Shown here piece after piece: positions 58,310 through 64,000 of a stretch of 64,000 nucleotides of DNA. This DNA is from Metallyticus violacea (Eukaryota; Arthropoda; Insecta; Mantodea; Metallyticidae), in assembly GCA_030762175.1 (NCBI GenBank), contig CM060831.1, positions 95,685,501 to 95,749,500 on the forward strand, given 5' to 3'. The notes beneath the pieces are model-generated. The model was not told the DNA's origin. It ran no database searches and saw only the letters and a list, made by a program, of their open reading frames with translations. The translations under genes were made by a program, and so were the position numbers. Positions within the stretch are counted from its first letter, which is position 1; every line of letters begins with the position of its first letter.

Positions 58310-58597
58310 CTGCAAGATAAATTAGTTCTTTCAAATTTTCATGATATGGATTTTCCTAGCCCAATCAAAGAAGTTTTATTTTTTTATATTGACAGCACTG
58401 CACATTTTTATTTATTTTTTTTTTTATTAAGATTATGGGAATTGAAATTCATTTTCTGTCTTACCTCTGAATAAGAATGTCCTAGGCTCACATTGTAACT
58501 GTTTTTAATTTATTATGCGGTATCAAAATGCAAGTTCAACCATGGTTGCCTAACTGCATATCAGTTAAGCTTTTTTTCTTTTTACTTTATCTATTCC

Positions 58598-58598
<1 letters not shown>

Positions 58599-58642
<44 letters not shown>
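58599..58642 (+). repeat. (AAT)n microsatellite
   Basis: About 14 AAT units upstream (transcription sense) of the first visible exon. Confidence 0.9.
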
Positions 58643-58643
<1 letters not shown>

Positions 58644-58679
58644 GCTGTTGAGACTGAGTTTTTGTTAAGCTTTAAATAG

Positions 58680-59140
58680 AAGTTTGGAAAGCAGAAATAA
58701 ATTCTTTATTTAACTTGAAACTTGTACAGTGAAGCTAATCCTATAATTCAGATCACTGTATGAGTGAGTTTAACCACACACTCTTATTGAAATCACTTTT
58801 GTAAATTTAGTACATGTTTTGCACACAATCTTCGGCATTATTAACCAATCATCAACTGCTAGACAATTTGTTCAGCTTTGAGGATGTATATTCTGCTCTG
58901 GTGCAGGGGTGATGAACTTAATGTTTTATAATTGATAGTATTGTATGATTTAGTCGAACTACACACTCTTATGTTTCACTTACTTGTCATAATGTATAGA
59001 ACCGGTTTTGAGATACAATAATATCAATTATATGATTGGTTTCATTGTGCAAGTTCCATTTTACATTTTAATTAATGTTTTATGTTTATATCCCCAGAAG
59101 TGTCGAAGTTCATTAATCTGTCCCTAATTTTATAAATACT
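58680..59140 (-). repeat. Penelope-type terminal remnants
   Basis: ACTTGTACAGTGAAGCTAAT, TTTAGTACATGTTTTGCACA and CCCCAGAAGTGTCGAAGTTCATTAATCTGTC correspond to 55360-55610. TTTCACTTACTTGTCATAAT and AACCGGTTTTGAGATA correspond to the left arm of 55065-55110. The cores are decayed. Confidence 0.5.
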
Positions 59141-59174
59141 TTATTTACCACTATGATTCAGGCACTAAGAATTA

Positions 59175-59345
59175 GTATGACCATTACTGTAATCCACTGG
59201 TAGCATTTTCCATGTGGCAGGCCCCGATTCAATTCCAAGCTGGTTGGTTTCCTAGCTGAGGTTTTTTCAGGGATTTTCCTTCAGTTCTTTAAGTGAATGC
59301 CTGGGAAACTTAGGCCACAAAGTCCCCAAACCTATTTGGCCAAGT
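59175..59345 (+). mobile_element. SINE-C, tRNA-derived, single copy
   Basis: B box GATTCAATTCC at about 59226-59236, with an A-box-like ACTGGTAGCA upstream. The body GAGGTTTTTTCAGGGATTTTCC and the segment AAACTTAGGCC resemble the SINE-A centre. The head and 3' end are different from SINE-A. Confidence 0.55.
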
Positions 59346-59469
59346 TGTCGTCTATCATTCATCATCAACAGACCTTAAAGCATATATGATAGCTGTATAG
59401 TAAAATTGATAATTTTTTTGACAACATTCTGTACTCAACCTTATAATTTTGATAATTTTTCTCAAAGTA

Positions 59470-60345
59470 TATTCTATTAGTGTATTTGTCCCAGCATTTC
59501 TACCAATCTTCAAAAACATGTTGGAAACCATTTATTAACAGGTCCTTAAGAATTGCCTCTGCAGCTTTCACTACTGCTTCATAAGTCTCACAATGTCTCA
59601 CAAGAAGATGTTTCTTCAACTTGGGGAAAACGTCAAACAAGACTAAGTCTGGACCACAGGAAGTGTGATGAACACATTTCATATTGATTTCTGTGAAATA
59701 TCAGCAACAACATTTATGATGTATGGCTGTGATTATTGTAGTGCCGCTTGTTGCACAGAAATGTTGCTTTTTGTGTGCAATATGATCTTGCATAGTTTTC
59801 AGGACTTCTCTCTAGCATAGCCTAGTTACAGTTGTATGTGAATGATGACTTGTGGGTAAATCATTACTTGAATATCAAAAAATGAGATGACCATAACTTC
59901 CCCAACAGAAATGACCACTTTTGCTTTTTTTGGTGTTAGTGATGATGGAAATTTGTACACAGAGCTTAAGCTGCTTGCTCTCAACATCAAAATGATGTAG
60001 CCAAGTTTCATCAGTAATGATTACCTTTGAAAGAAATACTGCATCTCCCTGTAACATCATTTTCAACTGCAAACTTGCTTTTGTTCGCTGCATGCAAATT
60101 CCTTTTGTTCGGGAATTACCAGCCTTGAAACCCACCGTGACAGGCGCATTTCATATGCAACTTTTCATTTATCAACATATGGGTGGCATCCAATGAAATT
60201 TTCAGAATTTCTGAAAATGTTCTTAATTTTATTCGATGATCCTCTCTCACAATGACAGCAGAAAGTAACAGTATTAATAATCTCTTTTTATGGTTTCACA
60301 AAAATGAGAATAAAACAAACATTACCACACCTAACCTCAATGTCG
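59470..60345 (-). pseudogene. Mariner-like transposase relic
   Basis: The minus strand reads IITDETWLHHFDVESKQL at 60020-59960, the I-T-G-D-E-x-W-x-x-x-x-D-P-E block with the first D intact. HHTSCGPDLVLFDVFPKLKK follows at 59680-59620, the P-P-Y-S-P-D-L-x-x-x-D block with G for S. The C-terminus is near 59500. The second catalytic block was not seen. Confidence 0.7.
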
Positions 60346-60354
60346 TCAACCTCT

Positions 60355-62292
60355 CAAAAGTTTCAATTCAGAAGAAATGGAATTCTTAAACAAAGGCATT
60401 GACACATGCATAGGTTTACCAGTAATCTAGATGAGTATATAGCAGATATAGAGCATGCAATAGAGAATTTAGGCATAACAGACAAAAATTTTGTTAGAAA
60501 AACATCGGCAAAAGTACTACAAGAAATTAGAAATAATAACTCTGGTCCAAGATCTTATCAAAAAATAACAAAAGCTCTGAACAATAAAAATTTGATTTAC
60601 CCAAAGGCTGACAAAGGCAATAAAATCATCATTTTAGATAAAGAAGACTACAAACAAAGGATGCTAGATTTGTTAACTGGTGAAGAATTTATACAAGTAA
60701 AAACAGACCCTCTGAAAAAAATGCATAATATCCATGGAAGAAGTTTTGGAAAATAGTAACCAGATTCCAAAAACAGGTCAGTACAAAGTTAAAGTTCACA
60801 ACCCATCTTTAGCTAGAATATATGGCCTTCCAAAGATCCATAACCCTGGGAGAAGTATGAGGGCAATTATTAATAACATAAACACTCCAATCTACTGTTT
60901 AGCAAGCTGGTTATCATTACAGTTCCATTCACTACCAAAATTTGATAGCTTAAGTTTAAAAAACTCCATGGACTTGATCAATAAAATTAAAGATAAAATT
61001 ACCACCAAACGCCCACTTGTTTCTTTTGATGTCAAAGCCCTGTTTCCCAGCATACCACAGAATAAATTGTTGGTCTATTTAAGAAAATGGTTGCTGTCAG
61101 TCAACCTAACAGAAGAATACATCAAAGAATACATTGAATTCACCAAGTTGTGCATATATCAAGCATTTTTTATATTTGAGGAAAAAAATTTTATACAATA
61201 TGCAGGACTTGTACTGGGCAGTCCATTATCACCTTTCCTAGCTGATTTATTCACGAGCAATTTTGAGATGCACATCACTAAGGCTTTTCCCCACATTTTT
61301 AAGGTTTGGCACAAATATTTAGATGATGTATTTACCATTATAAACAAAAAGCATGAGGAAGATGCACTAAAACTTTTAAACCTACAAGAGCCTTCTATTA
61401 AGTTTACTGTCGAAACGGAAGCAGACAACATGTTACCTTTTTTGGATCTGAAGATAATAAAATGTAAGAACAAGCTTGAATTTGGCATCTACAGAAAAGA
61501 CACACATACAGACAATTATATCAAAGTCCATGGTTTCAATCCAAGAATATACTAGGAAGCAGCATTCAACAGCATGATATACAGATTAATAAATATACCA
61601 CTGAACAAAGAAGAATACGAGAATGAATATCTATACATAATAGGAGCGGCTAAATCCAATGGGTTCAACAAACAGATGATTAACCAAAAAATCAAAAGAT
61701 TCCAAAAACAAAAAAGAATTAAACAATTAACAACTCTAAGTGATTTAACAAGGGAAAAAACATATAAAAAGTTCACTTACCATCTGTCAGCTAATAAGAA
61801 ATTTCAAAAAAAATTTAAGCAGTACAATATTATGTTAGCACCTCAAAATAGATCCAGTGTAAAAAATTTATTGAAATTAAACAAAACCGATTCCAGGCCC
61901 AAAGAGGAAAAATCTGACATTTAGCAAATTAATTGTAAGGATTGTGAAAAGATATACGTAGGAAAGACAAAGAGAAATATAGGCATTAGGTTGAAGGAAC
62001 ACTGGAGAAACATCCGTTACAAACAAATAGATAAATCAGCTGTAGCAGCACATTTTTGGAATGAAAACCATGAAATAGAAAAAGGTATCAAGTTATTAAA
62101 AATTGTTCAACAACCAAAAGAACTAAATATATGGGAAAGGATTTATATAAAAAAACATGAGCATATCTTTATGAATTTTGATATCCCAGAAGCAGATAAC
62201 ACTTTATTTAAGTTTATCACAAGACCACCAGAGTCCACACGCATTCCTACCTACCTAACTTCTGTGAATGATCCATCAGTCGTGAACAGCTG
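60355..62292 (+). pseudogene. Penelope-like element ORF (reverse transcriptase plus GIY-YIG), nearly intact
   Basis: The best preserved element here. Near 60365 is SEEMEFLNKGI, the usual start of the N-terminal region; a frameshift leads to 60406-60756 with LIYPKADKGNKIIILDKEDY. A second shift leads to 60734-61555. It has ARIYGLPKIHNPG, RAIINNINTPIY, VSFDVKALFPSIP (catalytic D), GSPLSPFLADLF and KYLDDVF (YLDD box), and ends with FLDLKI. After one stop, the linker at 61574-61924 follows. After another stop comes GIY-YIG: NCKDCEKIYVGKTKRNI and RLKEHWRN, then SAVAAHFWNENHEIE and the end at 62293. Penelope-like elements retrotranspose using this RT and endonuclease. Only two frameshifts and two in-frame stops break the frame, so the insertion is fairly young. 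Confidence 0.9.
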
Positions 62293-62318
62293 ATGATGTG
62301 GATAAAAGGTCCACGAAT
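62288..62318 (+). ncRNA. Hammerhead-ribozyme-like motif at the Penelope 3' end, cut by a SINE
   Basis: CTGATGA at 62290-62296, extra T at 62297, stem II 62298-62302 with 62310-62314 (GTGGA/TCCAC), then GAA at 62315-62317, where SINE-A interrupts. The remainder, ATATGTCCTGAG with the expected GTC, resumes at 62639. CAG before the core and CTG after GTC could form stem I. Without the SINE the layout would fit a minimal type I hammerhead. Confidence 0.55.
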
Positions 62319-62636
62319 TTTTTTTTTTTTTTTTTTTTTTTGGGAGTAGTGTTTAACGCCCGTTTTTACTACTGAGGCACCACAGGCGATGGGCACTGAT
62401 GATACCTGAGATGAAATTATCAATTGGGAAAGGAATTTTTTTTTAAGGAAGGAAGCGTTCCAGGCCTAAGTTTAGGTACCTCCCCGGCATTTGCCAGTTA
62501 TGAAGACTGAGGAAAACCTGGAAAAAACCCCAGTCAGGGAGGACGGTCCTGGCGGGATTCGAACTGCAGACCTCCCGCTCACGAGTCCGTGCCTTAACGA
62601 CCTTGGCCAACCATGGCGGTACAAAAAAAAAAAAAA
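62318..62636 (-). mobile_element. SINE-A inserted in the Penelope terminal region
   Basis: The poly-T at 62318-62340 is the SINE tail. AGTGTTTAACGCCCGTTTTT follows, and it ends CTTGGCCAACCATGGCGGT near 62621, then poly-A. The minus strand carries the B box (complement GGATTCGAACTGC, slightly changed). I see no clear target-site duplication. Confidence 0.85.
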
Positions 62637-62765
62637 AAATATGTCCTGAGTAAATTCTCATTTTTGTGAAACCATAAAGAGTGTCCTAATATTCCAACTC
62701 AGAAGAGATTATTAGTGCACGTTTCACTGTGTCGATTCCAAATTTGAATTAATATTGAAACGGTA
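62637..62765 (+). repeat. Penelope-like 3' terminal sequence
   Basis: ATGTCCTGAGTAAATTCTCA, GAAACCATAAAGAGTGTCCT and CAACTCAGAAGAGATTATTA correspond to the ends seen at 27720-27790 and 52170-52310. Confidence 0.7.
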
Positions 62766-63689
62766 TTAATGTTTTCTTCCAATCGCACACAAACTAGAGT
62801 GTAGGTCCACCTTCCAATGAAATTGATTGTCTCCCCTCTTTAAACATTTTAAACCATTTCTGATTGTGCTATAAGAAAGAAAAAACTCTCCAAAGGCCTC
62901 CTGAAACATAGGTCTCAGCTGAATATTTTTCAAACAAAAGCTGAATTTCAGAGCAGCATATAGCTTGTTTCATATCACCTCCATTTATCTGTAGGCAGAA
63001 GTGAAAATGTCTCAGTTTTCATTCCTCTTATAGGTAAGAACAGGAAGTGACAACATTAAAACTTATATTTATTACATTATGCATTAAACTAACAAAATAT
63101 TGTAAAGTTTAATTTTATCGCGAGAAATTCTGCCTGTAAGAATTTATAATCATTCTTTATTGAACAGCCATCATAAAAGCCAGATAGGAGTTAAATTGGA
63201 GCATTTAGAACATTTAGCTAATTTTGTATGAAGTGACAGGGATTGTCACAGCCAACGGAAACAGCTTCAATAATATACGGGAAAACAGATAAAAACATGA
63301 AAGAAAAATAGTTGGATAGCAATCTGACCATAATTATTCTCATTCTAATTCATAGAACAACACAGAATAAAGTTAGGTAACCCCTAGCTAACACTTATTA
63401 TCCTATACTAACCTCTATCTTCGGTTTGTCAGTAATCTACTACTGGAATTACAGAAGATGGAAGTTCAGCCTGTAATTCAGACAGCTCTTTCATAACTCT
63501 AGAGAATTATCTTTTCAATATCCTTTTGTTATTTTCCTCATTATTTCTCTATTTTAAGCTCCTTCTCTGTTTCTAAATGATAATTCTTTTTGAATTCATT
63601 AATTACGTGTAACCATGTGCATTTAATCTTTATATTGAATAAATGTTCTACCATGACCTTCATTTGTGACCTATCTTTAGATATTTTTG
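62766..63689. other. Intron or upstream sequence, nothing recognised
   Basis: AT-rich. Lies upstream of the first visible cubilin exon. No EGF exon was found here on the minus strand. Confidence 0.35.
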
Positions 63690-64000
63690 CATATTATTGA
63701 TTCGGTTGAACTACACACTCTTAAAGCTTCACTAACATGCAAACATGCAGCTATTAACAGTTTAACACAACGGCTAGTTAATCTACAAATTAGCAAAGAA
63801 GAATATTTTAATGAATACAAACAAATAAAAGAAACAGCAGTTAAAAGTGGTTTTAAAAAAGAACTAGTACACAAAAGGTGCAGAAATTCAAGAGACAAAG
63901 ACATATCAAAGACACCACAACACTTTCAGCAAGAAAAGATAAGCTAATTTTCAAAAAGTTCACATATCATCCATGGGCTACAAAAAAATTGCAGATTATT
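63690..64000 (+). pseudogene. Penelope-like linker-region fragment
   Basis: The plus strand reads AAINSLTQRLVNLQISKEEY, then FNEYKQIKETAVKSGFKKEL and KRCRNSRDK. It parallels the RT-to-GIY-YIG linker of the element at 61560-61720 (MIYRLINIPLNKEEYENEYL). The preceding ACTACACACTCTTAAAGC is a Penelope terminal string also seen at 58955. It runs off the right edge. Confidence 0.7.

Noticed and set aside
1..64000. CRISPR arrays, phage defence or bacterial operons
   Set aside because: No regular direct repeats with unique spacers, no ribosome-binding sites or long ORFs; spliced exons and SINEs show a eukaryotic nuclear genome.

Overview
The window is eukaryotic nuclear DNA: AT-rich, with no operons and no long open reading frames. 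It is filled with decayed retroelements and DNA transposons, and the only cellular gene I can support is split into nine short exons with GT-AG introns. The gene lies on the minus strand between about 58.31 kb and 3.47 kb. Its exons join in phase from end to end: a run of EGF-like modules, including DxDEC calcium-binding types, followed by one complete CUB domain and the first half of a second. That architecture, EGF modules passing directly into CUB domains, is that of cubilin, the endocytic receptor. Both ends of the gene lie outside the window. The host is an animal. The element mix (mariner and Tc1 relatives, DUF4817-type transposases, GIY-YIG Penelope elements, tRNA-derived SINEs) suggests an arthropod, possibly a chelicerate, but this is inference.

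Layout. 0-3.4 kb: LINE relic, a Penelope-type terminal hairpin, a short repeat and a 0.9 kb foldback element. 3.47 kb: exon of the second CUB domain. 5-13.3 kb: LINE-B, SINE-A, an unidentified decayed ORF, then the longest LINE-A copy (endonuclease, reverse transcriptase, RNase H). 13.8 and 17.5 kb: the two exons of the first CUB domain. 15-17 kb: a transposase relic and a Penelope fragment split by a large palindrome. 18.5-23.3 kb: palindrome, foldback element, LINE-C, Tc1-like relic and SINE-B tail. 23.8 and 24.6 kb: EGF exons. 26-34.4 kb: LINE-D split by a Penelope palindrome, a transposase relic, a LINE-A copy with inverted 5' end and a mariner with visible terminal repeats. 35.3 kb: EGF exon. 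36-48 kb: DUF4817-type and Tc1 relics, SINE-B, a satellite of about 139 bp period and further LINE pieces. 48.7 and 49.7 kb: EGF exons. 49.9-58 kb: mariner, nested LINEs, Penelope remains. 58.2 kb: most upstream EGF exon. 58.7-64 kb: a mariner relic and the best preserved Penelope-like element (reverse transcriptase plus GIY-YIG).

The most notable signal is a set of hammerhead-ribozyme-like cores in the terminal hairpins of several distinct Penelope-like subfamilies. The clear copies share an extra nucleotide before stem II, and one copy is split by a SINE. Two LINE-A copies have 5' inversions bounded by target-site duplications, as twin priming would leave. I found no CRISPR array, bacterial operon or functional stand-alone tRNA/rRNA gene.
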